Source: Pelobates cultripes (lineage: Eukaryota; Chordata; Amphibia; Anura; Pelobatidae). Taken from it: 64,000 nt of DNA. Location of the stretch: positions 74,965,866 through 75,029,865 of the forward strand of contig OW240924.1 of NCBI GenBank assembly GCA_933207985.1, in the 5' to 3' direction. The notes under the pieces are model-generated. The model had not been told where the DNA came from and made no database searches. It worked only from the letters and a program-made list of their open reading frames with translations. Of the stretch, positions 48,996-58,115 are shown piece after piece. Position 1 is the first letter of the stretch. Every line of letters starts with the position of its first letter. Position numbers and translations under genes: made by a program.

Positions 48996-51056
48996 TCCAG
49001 CGTCCCCTGAAAGGAACCAAGCCACCAGGGGCAACTGGTGCCGCATCACCAGTTCGTGCGAGTTCCCATCCGGATCCAGGAGGAGATCCGGGAAGTTCGG
49101 CAACAACCGTGGGAAGTCTATCGACAACTCCATCAGTCGAGGGAACCACGGACGGGATCTCCACAGGGGAGTGATCAGAACCAGACAACAGTCGTGGTGA
49201 ACCATTTTGGAGAGTGTGCGAGCAATCATGTTGAACGGAGGAAAGGCATAGAGGCGACCCGGGGGCCATTCTTGAAGAAAGGCATCCGTCGCCACTGCCG
49301 CCGGATCTGGCCTCCAACTGTAGAATTTCGGTACCTGAGCGTTCAGCCGAGAGGCGAACAGGTCCATCTCGAAACGACCCCATAGACCTTCTAGGCCTCG
49401 GAAGACCGAGCCGTGCAAGCGCCAGTCTCCCGAGTCTCTTAAATGTCTGGAATTCCAATCCGCAGTCGAATTGTCCAGACCCGGAATATGCTCCGCCGTC
49501 ACAGAGACGTTGTTGTAAAGGCAGAATTGCCAAAACTCTTTCGCCAGAAGAGCCAACATCTTGGATTTGGTGCCACCCAGGTGATTGATGTATCGGACCG
49601 CTGATACGTTGTCCAGCTTGAGGAGAACGCAACAGTTTGCCCGTCCCGGGGTAAGGCTGCGGATTGCAAAGGCTCCTGCCAGGAGCTCCAGGCAATTGAT
49701 GTGTAACGACTTCTCTGCGTCGGACCATCTGCCTCCCGTGGAGGCGTTGCCACAACGAGCGCCCCAGCCGTATAAGCTGGCGTCCGATTCTATGACTACG
49801 TCCGGAAGGGAACCGAAAATTGCCCTTCCGTTCCAGGCCTCCATGTGGGCTAGCCACCAGGCTATCTCCTCCCTGGATTCCTCGTCCAAACGAATCCGTG
49901 ATTCGTAAGAGTGGCCCGAACGAAGGTGTGACCCCTTGAGCCGCTGCAGGGCTCGATAATGCAACGGGCCAGGGAATATCGCCTGAATGGAGGATGCCAG
50001 TAGGCCGATGATCCTCGCCAACTGACGTATCGAGAGATCTGAGGCCCGGAGAGCTCGCCGGAGCTCTTTCTGAATGGCCTTCATCTTTGATTCCGGCAAG
50101 TAGAGGAATTGCCGTATGGAATCCACCTGAAACCCCAAAAACTCCATCGACTGGGCGGAGGTCATGACCGACTTGTCCCAGTTGATTAGAAAACCTAGAT
50201 TCTGCAAAAGGTTGATAGTCCAGCTCAGATGCAACTCCAGGCATTCTTTCGATTGGGACATAATTAAAATGTCGTCCAGGTAAATAATGAGGCGAACCCC
50301 TCTGGTACGGAGGTACGCCACCACCGGCTTCATCACCTTGGTGAAACACCAAGGGGCAGAGGAGAGACCGAACGGCAGGCATGTAAAACGCCAACGCCGT
50401 CCGTGCCAGGTGAAATGCAAGTAGTCCCTGGATTCCACCGCTATTGGAACCGTGAAGTACGCGTCCTTCAGGTCCAATTTGGCCATCCAATCCGACTGCC
50501 GCAGCAGATCCCTGAGACAATGGATGCCCTCCATCTGAAAATGTTGGTAGCGCAGGAACGCGTTGAGAGGGCGAAGATTTATAACCGGGCGGACACCGCC
50601 CCCTTTCTTGGGTACTAAGAAGAGATTGCTTGTAAAGCCTGGGGCGGCGAACGGCAATTCTTCTATGGCACCCTTTGAAAACATCTCCTCGACCTCCGCG
50701 GAGATCATCGCGTCCTGTTCCGGTGGGAGAGACAACTCCCTGGGAACAGAAATTTGAACAGGCAGGGAAACAAACTCTAGGCGATAACCCTTTACGCATT
50801 GCAAAACCCAAGCATCCGCAGTTATATCTGCCCACCTTAGGTAGAATAAGGCCAGCCTCCCCGCCACCCGAACCTGATCGAGAGGGGAAGAAAGGGTACT
50901 CACCATAAGGGCGTCTGCCCGAAGTTCCACCACGGGGGTATCTGGAGCCCCACGATCTCCCCCTTGCCGGGAAGAAGGAAGGAGTTTTCGGGTCCTGGAA
51001 CCCTCTGGAAGGAAAAAAGGAACCTCTGGAGGCACGGAACGAGCCTCGGAAACCAC
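48846..51056 (-). CDS. DIRS reverse transcriptase / RNase H / methyltransferase-like protein
   Basis: 736-codon open frame (first codon GTG at 51056, so the start is not established). RT at about residues 120-330: FLVPKKGGGVRPVINLRPLN, LDLKDAYF, CLPFGLSSAPWCFTK and catalytic YLDD at 259-262 (50271-50282). RNase H at about 415-540: IESDAS, CLELLAG, LKLDN, DNSTADWNSR supply the acidic residues. A DAM-like methyltransferase region at about 560-640 follows, with MDLFASRLN and YAFPPFNMI, known from DIRS1-type elements. No stop or frameshift. It makes the element's cDNA from RNA. Confidence 0.92.
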   Translation of the reverse strand: MVSEARSVPPEVPFFLPEGSRTRKLLPSSRQGGDRGAPDTPVVELRADALMVSTLSSPLDQVRVAGRLALFYLRWADITADAWVLQCVKGYRLEFVSLPVQISVPRELSLPPEQDAMISAEVEEMFSKGAIEELPFAAPGFTSNLFLVPKKGGGVRPVINLRPLNAFLRYQHFQMEGIHCLRDLLRQSDWMAKLDLKDAYFTVPIAVESRDYLHFTWHGRRWRFTCLPFGLSSAPWCFTKVMKPVVAYLRTRGVRLIIYLDDILIMSQSKECLELHLSWTINLLQNLGFLINWDKSVMTSAQSMEFLGFQVDSIRQFLYLPESKMKAIQKELRRALRASDLSIRQLARIIGLLASSIQAIFPGPLHYRALQRLKGSHLRSGHSYESRIRLDEESREEIAWWLAHMEAWNGRAIFGSLPDVVIESDASLYGWGARCGNASTGGRWSDAEKSLHINCLELLAGAFAIRSLTPGRANCCVLLKLDNVSAVRYINHLGGTKSKMLALLAKEFWQFCLYNNVSVTAEHIPGLDNSTADWNSRHLRDSGDWRLHGSVFRGLEGLWGRFEMDLFASRLNAQVPKFYSWRPDPAAVATDAFLQEWPPGRLYAFPPFNMIARTLSKMVHHDCCLVLITPLWRSRPWFPRLMELSIDFPRLLPNFPDLLLDPDGNSHELVMRHQLPLVAWFLSGDAGLSLTFHRQLSCSSITRGPRAHDQLIGQHGSLGRVGAWNGQWIPYLPLSI

Positions 51057-52334
51057 GGCCGGGAGGACGGTTCCTGCTACGCCCGGCCCCTCCGAAAACC
51101 TTGGGCGCGAAGACGCGCTTCATATTTGCCTGCGCCTTGTCAATAGCCGTAAAGGTCTTGACATATGACCCCATGTCCTTCACGAAGGATGTGCCAAACA
51201 ACAGACCTTCATCAGCCGAATCAGGCTCTGCCACAGACATAGCGGCCAATTTAGGGTCAATTTTTAGTAGAATGGCCTTGCGCCTCTCGGAGGACACCGC
51301 CGTGTTGGCGTTACCCAGAAGGCATATAGCCCGTTGGACCCACCCGATGGCCACATCCACATCCAAAACAGATTCCCCTGATCTAGCGGCATCAAGAAGC
51401 TCGTACAGCTTCGACAGGGGGCCCAGCGTATCCAGGATCCTATCCTGGCATCCCTTCAGGGAATGATCAAGACCCTTCTTAGGTTTCCAGCCAGATTTAT
51501 TTAAAAATTGGGCGATTTGTGGGTCGATTTCTGGGGTCTTGCAGGCAGCGCCAGGGAGAGAAGGCCGTGGGCACTCGGCGCGCAGCTTATTGCGGCCTTC
51601 TTTGGATAGGGGCGTGCGAATTCGCTTAGCCACATATTGGGCGATGTGGTCCGGAGGGACCCATTCGGCAGACCGCGGGTGACGGAGGTCGTCCGGGTCA
51701 AACATGGGGTTACCCTGTGGGTCTAGCAGGGCTATATTGTCCCCAGCGGGGCCAGTGACCTTACCTCGGGGGTTGGCAGAGGACCTAGAAGGGGGAGCCC
51801 CCGTAGGGGGTATGTCCTCTCCCGACTCGTCATCAACAAAGGAGTCGTACTCCATAAAATCGGATTCATTTTCCACACTCCGGTCGGAATCCGACTCATC
51901 ATCCAGGGCTCTAGCCCGTTTCCACAATCTAGCCTTTTTAGCCCGGCCAGGGGCTCTTGTGCGCGTGGGATGCGCGCTATCTGTGACCGCCAGAGGCGAG
52001 TCATTCATGGCAGGCAAAACCTGCATCGAGGAGTGGGAACCGATATGACGAGATTTATCCTTCGCCTTACGGGCACCCGGCACAGTATGGGCAGGAGAAG
52101 GGGACCCCACACCCAGGGGGCAGGGGTAGCCGTGGAAGGCAAAAACCCAGATTGCAGAGACTGGGTAAAGGAGGAGGAGACAGCCCCCATAGCTGAGGCA
52201 ATAGCCTTCTGAAGTGAGGAAGCCATAGTGGCCTCTAATAAGGCTTGAAACTCCTGAGATGCCATAGCACCCTCAGGGTTAACATTAGGAAAATCCCCAG
52301 AGGGATCAGTAGGCCCATCCTCCCTATCCTGCAT
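50840..52334 (-). CDS. DIRS Gag-like protein, split by a frameshift
   Basis: Putative structural protein. It begins at ATG 52334-52332 (MQDREDGPTDPSG), with a helical stretch ASQEFQALLEATMASSLQKA. Near 52115-52125, in a C-rich run, the frame is lost by one base and resumes in the frame open from 52110 (SPSPAHTVPGARKAKDKSRH). Then come an acidic segment (DDESDSDRSVENESDFMEYD) and an Arg-Gly-rich tail (RGFRGSFRASRGSFFPSRGF, about 50853-51078) fit for nucleic-acid binding. The C-terminal limit is approximate because the frame continues into the recombinase. The frameshift may be a real mutation or an assembly error. Confidence 0.65.
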
Positions 52335-52908
52335 AATGGCAGAGACACTAGAAAAACGGCACTGAACAATAAAGGTGAAAACTAAATAAGTGGGTTGATT
52401 AACCCAGCAACAACACAAAGGACCTGATCGCTGGTGTAGCAGGGAGACCCAGAGAGAACAGACCGCACGGCAGGATACTGAGCGATGCGTAGCGATCACC
52501 CAAAATGGCCGCCGTCTAAGAAAAAACGTGCACACGTGTACAGGCCCCCGGCGGGGGAAGGGGCGCGCGCGCACCTACCCGCGCGGGTAGCCTGTGAAAG
52601 GGAAAAAACGAGCACACTCAGCCGCGGTGCCGAGAGAACCGCCGCGGCAGAGGGCAGCGCTGGGAAGCGCTCGGTTAGAGATAGGGGCGGGAGGGAGGGG
52701 AAGAGAGAGAGCCCGCGGCAGCGGGCAAAACGCCCCAGGGGGGTCCCCAAATACACCAACGATCCAGGCAACAAGAGTAAAAGACAAGCAAATAAACAAT
52801 AAATAATAATGAGCATGAAGCAAAACCAGAATACACAACAAATAATACCAATAAAATGCAATGAGTAGAGAGCTCAATAATGGTACTTAGCTGTCTGAGG
52901 AAGCAGCA

Positions 52909-53095
52909 AAGAAAGAGGGGGATTGTGGGAGACACAGGCCTTATATAGCCACTTCCTATGTTATGCTATTGGTTGCCTGTGTACTTATACAGTTTTTTGC
53001 TTTCAATTTGATAATATTTATATTCCTCTATCTTTGCTGCTGAGGAAATAAAGAAAGAGTTATGCATAATATGAGCCTCCGTGTCTTTAATAAAA
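52909..53095. repeat. DIRS right inverted terminal repeat
   Basis: Mirror of 47454-47640; ends ...gagcctccgtgtctttaata and aaa. In the element's own orientation this is the 5' end, upstream of Gag, so the promoter is expected here. Confidence 0.9.
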
Positions 53096-53097
53096 TT

Positions 53098-53881
53098 ATG
53101 GTTTCATTACTCTATTGCATATAATAAGTCTACAGTCACAAAATAGAGGGATGCCATGACAGTCTTTGTGGATGTAAAACTTACATTTGGTGGGGAGGTT
53201 AAAAAGGTAAATAGAAACCTTTACCTGGTGTTTATTGGAAAACAGAACTCATATTAAAGTAAACTTAATGAAGCATACATCATTTGCAGGCTAGTATTTA
53301 ACAAAATAAGGACGTTACTGCTATATAATAAACCCTATGGCATAAAAGATATTTTACTAAATGTGGTGGGATGGAACGTATGATACAAACACACAAGAAA
53401 AGTTCATATTTGATGTTATAAACAAGCTTTGTGAGTAGGTGGTACTTAATAGAAGGCTTTGGGTGCATGGCAAGTATTTTGGTTTCTTTCAAAACATTTC
53501 AAGTAGTAAAACAAAAACCGAAGATTCAGGACACACATTGTTTATTTTTATTTTTTTCAGGATTCACCAGAATTATTTACAAGAGTAGTTTAGATTCAGT
53601 TGCCCTACTACATCAATGCTAACCATACCAGATTTACAGAGGCTACCTATCTTAGTGGCACTGAGAGTGGTAACAAAGAGAGAGATATGATCCTGGAATA
53701 TGTACAGAGAAAAATGCAAATCAGAGATAATTATAAATCTGCAGAGCGAATGTGTGCAGCACTAAAAATTGCCTTACCCCTTAAGGGATCATACCAACGC
53801 TCTTTGATTGGATTGGTGTATTTTGTTTTCCCTTTTAGCAAAATAAAATTATGGCTTTATGTTTTTGCCTCTTGATTTACC
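53098..53881 (+). other. Flank between DIRS and MITE, no gene accepted
   Basis: An open frame of 91 codons at 53600-53875 has a polypyrimidine-AG upstream (53560), but all three frames meet stops soon after that AG, so no exon is called. A/T-rich otherwise. Confidence 0.4.
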
Positions 53882-54420
53882 TTAAAGGGACACTATAAAC
53901 AGGCACCAAGACAACTTTAGTTTAGTGAACTGGTTTTGGTGTATAGATTATGGCCTAGCAGTCTCACTGCTCAATTATCTGCCATTTAGGAGTTAAATCA
54001 CTTTGTTTATGCAGCCCTAGTCACACCTCCTTGCATGTGACTTACACAGCCTTTCTTAACACTTCCTATAAAGAGAAATCTAATGTTTAAACACAGTCTG
54101 TTTAATTTAGAATTTACTATCTCCTGCTCTGTTAATAGCTGTATATACCCTGCAGGAGCCTTCTGTGTGTGATTAAATCTCAATTTACAGAGCAGAAGAT
54201 AAAAACATCTGAAGCAAGTTACCATCTTATTAAAAGTGAAACCATTTTCTTCATGAGGGCTCTCAAGCCGGGGGAGTTGCAGCTAGTGCTGCATAAACGG
54301 TAACAAAAGTGATTTAACTTCTAAATGGCAAACAATTGAGCATTGAGACTGCAATGGGCATGATCTATACACAAAACTGCTTCTTTATGCTAAAGTTATG
54401 TTGATGTCGTGTCCCTTTAA
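53882..54420. mobile_element. Complete TTAA MITE, 539 bp
   Basis: TTAAAGGGACACTATAAACA to gttgatgtcgtgtcccttta and A, TTAA on both sides. Inverted ends match over about 15 bases, and then ccaagacaactttag / ctaaagttatgttgatg. Confidence 0.75.
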
Positions 54421-54734
54421 GGGTCAGAAAGCCTCAGTGAAAATATTAATCATTTTCAATGAGTTGAGAAAGCGGCCGACTTTAGAGGAATTAAAATTGG
54501 TGAGGAATACATGGGGAGAAACAAGCTAACAAATCTTAGGGTATCAACACAACTTGCAGTGAACCCTTATACCAAAAATCAGATACTGAAGGGAGGGAGT
54601 GGGCAAAAGGTAAGTAACATACAGTTGATGTTTCAGTTTTTACTAGACTTGTATTATTATTTGGTTTGCTGCTCTTTTTTTTTCTTCCTATTTATGCATT
54701 ACTTTCAAGTATATATCTCCTAAGCATCTCACAC

Positions 54735-55292
54735 TTAAAGGGACACTATAGTTACTAGAACATATACAGCTTATTGTATTTGTTCTAGTGAGTGTAATCA
54801 TTCCCTTCAGGCTTTTTGCAGTAAACACTTTTTTCAGAGAAAATGCAGTGTTTACATTACAGCCTAAGGATGCCTCCATTGGCCAGTCCTCAGATGGCTA
54901 ATAGAGGAGCGTCCTGGGGCAGTGCTGCACAGTGTGACTGACATTCAGTGTCTTCACCCTCTACATGGAGACAGTGAACTTTCCTCATAGAGATGCATTG
55001 ACTCAATTAATCTCTATGAGGAGATGCTGATTGGCCAGGGCTGTGTTTGACTTGTGCTCGCTCTGCCCCTGATCTGCCTCCTTGACAGTTTCAGCCAATC
55101 CTATGGGAAAGCATTGTGATTGGCTCTTACCACCACTTCTGATGATGACAGCAGGCAGATCAGGGGCAGAGACAGCAGCAGACTTTAATAAAAGTAAGAT
55201 TTCTGCTACATTTAGGAGGGGGACATGGTGGTTCTGACACTATAGGGTCAGGAATACATGTTTGTGTTCCTGGCCCCATAGTGTTCATTTAA
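54735..55292. mobile_element. Complete TTAA MITE, 558 bp
   Basis: TTAAAGGGACACTATAGTTA to ggccccatagtgttcattta and A. Internal hairpin cctcatagagatgcattgac / caattaatctctatgagg. Best full-length copy of the family also at 40919. Confidence 0.8.
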
Positions 55293-56231
55293 CATAATAT
55301 ATGCAACAATATAGTTTGGTGCATCATAGAGAAAATACGAAAAGAGGCACATAGACATTCCTCCTGCAAGAAAGAGGTCACTACAGTTACAGATTGTATA
55401 ATTATGCCACGCTGTACTTAGATACAATGTAATATACTCATGTGCATATGTCTTTATTGCTTCATGTACTGTAAAAAGATGAATAAAATACTTTCAAAAG
55501 AAAATATTATTAAATTCATTTTTTGTTCCTGAGCAATTTCAGTACACTTTAAAAAAATAATTAAAATATTAAGCCAGAGACAAAACTATTTTATCATGCT
55601 GAAAATGAAAACACCCCAGGGTGGCTTTAAATATATACACAAAGTTACATAAAACTATATTATTAAGACAGCTAAATGCTTTTCCAGACAAAATATAAAG
55701 ATCGTAATGACTTTGTGGCTCTGCACCAGGCCTCAGATCAACTTAACTATCATTGCCCAATGCTAAATATTACCCTGTATTTTCCTGTTGTTTGGAACTG
55801 AGAAAAGTTTTCGTCAAACTCCACTGAAATTATGACCTAAATATTTAATTATTTTGCCTTCCTCCTGGTTTTATCACAGACACATTGGCCCTTTCACATA
55901 AAATTAAATAACCAAAGGAAAACATTAAGAGTAATTTAAAATAATTGCATTACAATAGCATACAATATGTGGAAAAAAACATTAGACAAGGAAGGAATCT
56001 GACATGCTGAGAAGGATGCATTAACCTGAATCAGAGCAATGGTGGTCTTATACAAACCTCTAAAGGGCCTTGGTTAATACACAAGCATTTACTCCACATG
56101 CATTTAGTAGTATAGTCATCCCTTAATAATTATAATAGGTGTATCTAAAATATAGACAACAAAATGTTTTTTTTCAGTCTGCCAAGACCAAAGCCATATG
56201 CGGTGACAAATCTTCCAACGACCTTAAAAGG
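55293..56231 (+). other. Intergenic stretch, nothing assigned
   Basis: A/T-rich; no gene, RNA or bounded repeat recognised. Confidence 0.45.
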
Positions 56232-56379
56232 CAGTGGCGTATCTACCAAGGTCGCAGGGGCCACAATTGTGGCCGGGCCTGTCAGTGACCCCTGCGACCG
56301 CAGGCCACCATTACTTCAGGGACGATGCACAGCCACACTGGCCCGGGGTTTGCAGTTGCCTACTGCAGATCTCTGTGAG

Positions 56380-56940
56380 ATCCAAGGAGAGACTGGGAGG
56401 AGAGGAATGAGACACATGGATCAGCTGGGGGAGAGAACAAGACACATGGGGGACTGGATGGAGAGAATGATAGACATGGGGAGGCTGGAAAATGATACAG
56501 ATGAAGTGGCTAGGGAAAGGGAAATGAGACACATGGAGGGACTGGGGGGAGGGATTGAAACATATGGAGGGAATGAGACACATGGGGGATAAGACACAAG
56601 GAGGGGGAAATCAGACATATGGAGAGGCTGGGAAGGAAATTAGACACATGAAAGGGCTGGGCAGAGGTAAATGAGACACATGGAGGGACTGTGGGGAGGG
56701 AATAAAACACATGGAGGGCTGAGGGGAAGTAATGAGACACATGGAGGGGCTGAGGGGAGGAAATGTGACACACGGAGGGGCTGAGGGGAGGAAATGTGAC
56801 ACACGGAGGGGCTGAGGGGAATGTGACACACGGAGGGGCTGAGGGGAATGTGACACACGTAGGGGCTGAGGGGAGGGAATGTGACACACAGAGGGCCTGA
56901 GGGGAAGGAATGTGACACATGGAGGAGCTGGGGGGAGGGA
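56380..56940. repeat. Minisatellite, about 30-bp unit
   Basis: Units like aatgtgacacacggaggggc and tgaggggagg; diverged at the left and more uniform toward the right. It resumes at 57916-58060 after the insertion. Confidence 0.85.
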
Positions 56941-56942
56941 AT

Positions 56943-57014
56943 GGCGCAGTGGCCAAGTGGTAAGGTGTTGGTCTCGTAAACCAAAGATCATGGGTTCAAT
57001 CCCCATCTGTACCT
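56943..57014 (+). tRNA. tRNA-Thr(CGT)-like sequence, likely a retroposon head
   Basis: GGCGCAGTGGCCAAGTGGTA (acceptor and D arm) is followed by the anticodon stem TTGGT, loop CTCGTAA (anticodon CGT, Thr) and ACCAA, then a T arm with GGGTTCAATCCCC (the T-loop TTCAATC fits). The acceptor stem pairs ggcgcag with ctgtacc with one mismatch and one wobble. Internal promoter boxes A and B are recognisable. No T-run terminator follows at once, and it adjoins LINE sequence, so it is more likely the head of an interspersed element than an independent gene. Confidence 0.6.
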
Positions 57015-57915
57015 AATTAAATCTGTACAGATTTGTGCTTTTTAATTAACTCAACCGCACCTCATTTATTTTATTTTTGTTCCATATGTACAGATGAAAA
57101 TGAAGGAAAGGGGCTTCAGTTAGGAAAAAGGACAAATGCGTCATTTGTTACATGTGAGTTTACAGAGTAAGAGGTTCTATTTCAACTGTCAAAAGTAAAA
57201 ACAAATAAGTCAATGGGACCTGATGGAATACACCCAAAGTTATTAAAAGAGCTTAGTTGTGTACTAGCAAAACCATTATCAGATTTATTTAACCAATCAT
57301 TGTTAACAGAAGTAGTCCCAGAAGACTGGAAGTTAGCGAATGTTGTGCCCATTCACAAGAAAGGTAGTAGGGAGAAATCAGGCAACTATAGGCCAGTAAG
57401 TCTTACTCCAGTAGTGGGGAAAGTAATGGAAACCATATTAAAGGATAGGATTGTTGAACATCTAAAATCACATGGATTTCAAGATCAGAGACAACATGGG
57501 TTTACTTCAGGGAGATCATGCCAAACTAATCTTATTGATATTTTTTGATTGGGCAACTAAAATAGCAATAAGATCTAAAGTGGTGCAGTAGACATTGCTT
57601 TCCTAGATTTCAGTAAGGCTTTTGACACTGTTGCACATAGAAACATAGAATGTGACGGCAAATTAGAGGGGCAAAGGTTTAAAAATAATTTTAGGAAGTA
57701 TTACTTTACTGAGAGGGTAGTGGATGCATGGAATATCCTTCCAGCTGAAGTGGTAGAGGTTAACACAGTAAAGGAGTTTAAGCATACGTGGGATAGGCAT
57801 AAGGCTATCCTAACTATAAGATAGGGCCAGGGACTAATGAGAGTATTAAGGAAATTGGGCAGACTAGATGGGCTGAATGGTTCTTATATGCTGTCACATT
57901 CTATGTTTCTATGTA
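57015..57915 (+). mobile_element. CR1/L2-type LINE fragment, internally deleted
   Basis: RT codons at 57213-57548: GPDGIHPKLLKEL, VPEDWKLANVVPIHKKGSRE, NYRPVSLTPVVGKVME, QHGFTSGRSCQTNL; then a frameshift and FLDFSKAFDTVAH (about 57600-57640). The sequence then jumps to the LINE C-terminal part (NILPAEVVEVNTVKEFKHTW) and the family tail ending ttctatgtttctatgt. The catalytic [FY]xDD region is missing. Confidence 0.8.
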
Positions 57916-58115
57916 ATGAGACACATGGAGGGGCTGAGGGGAGGGAGGTAATGAGACACATGGAGGGGCTGAGGGGAGGGAGGTAATGAAACACATGGAG
58001 GGGCTGAGAGGAGGGAATAAGACAATTGAGGGGCTGGGGGGAGGGAATGAGACACATGGGGGGCGGGGTAGGGCATTTTCACACTGAGGCCCGGTGGTTT
58101 CTGGTTACGCCTCTG

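Larger units (their letters stand above)
47415..53097 (-). mobile_element. DIRS-type tyrosine-recombinase retrotransposon, 5.7 kb
   Basis: Has the full DIRS layout: inverted terminal repeats of about 187 bp (47454-47640 and 52909-53095), a left terminal extension (47415-47453), an internal complementary region (47963-48063), and on the - strand Gag, RT/RNase H/methyltransferase and tyrosine recombinase in overlapping frames. DIRS elements copy RNA into a circular DNA that the recombinase inserts without target duplication; none is seen here. The two inverted repeats look almost identical and both pol frames are open, so the copy appears young. One frameshift in Gag is the only break I see. 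Confidence 0.92.
56232..58115. mobile_element. hAT-like element with internal minisatellite and insertion
   Basis: Starts CAGTGGCGTATCTACCAAGG and ends gtttctggttacgcctctg, an imperfect inverted pair of the same CAGTGGCG type as 27749. The flanking 8-mers (ttaaaagg and gctgtagg) do not match, so the target duplication is lost or the border is off. The interior is a G-rich minisatellite interrupted by 56943-57915. Confidence 0.6.

Noticed and set aside
48446..52802. Several + strand frames across the DIRS element (for example 48446-48925, 51101-51466)
   Set aside because: They are shadows of the - strand Gag, RT and recombinase genes.
53561..53875. Possible host exon (polypyrimidine-AG then a 91-codon frame)
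   Set aside because: All three frames after the AG hit stops before or near 53620, and the peptide shows no family I know.
56164..57006. Ser/Pro/His-rich and Gly/Glu/Met-rich frames on both strands
   Set aside because: They are created by the 30-bp minisatellite in the hAT-like element.
56943..57014. Independent functional tRNA-Thr gene
   Set aside because: The acceptor stem has a mismatch, no T-run terminator follows and it adjoins LINE sequence inside a repeat; listed instead as a tRNA-like retroposon head.
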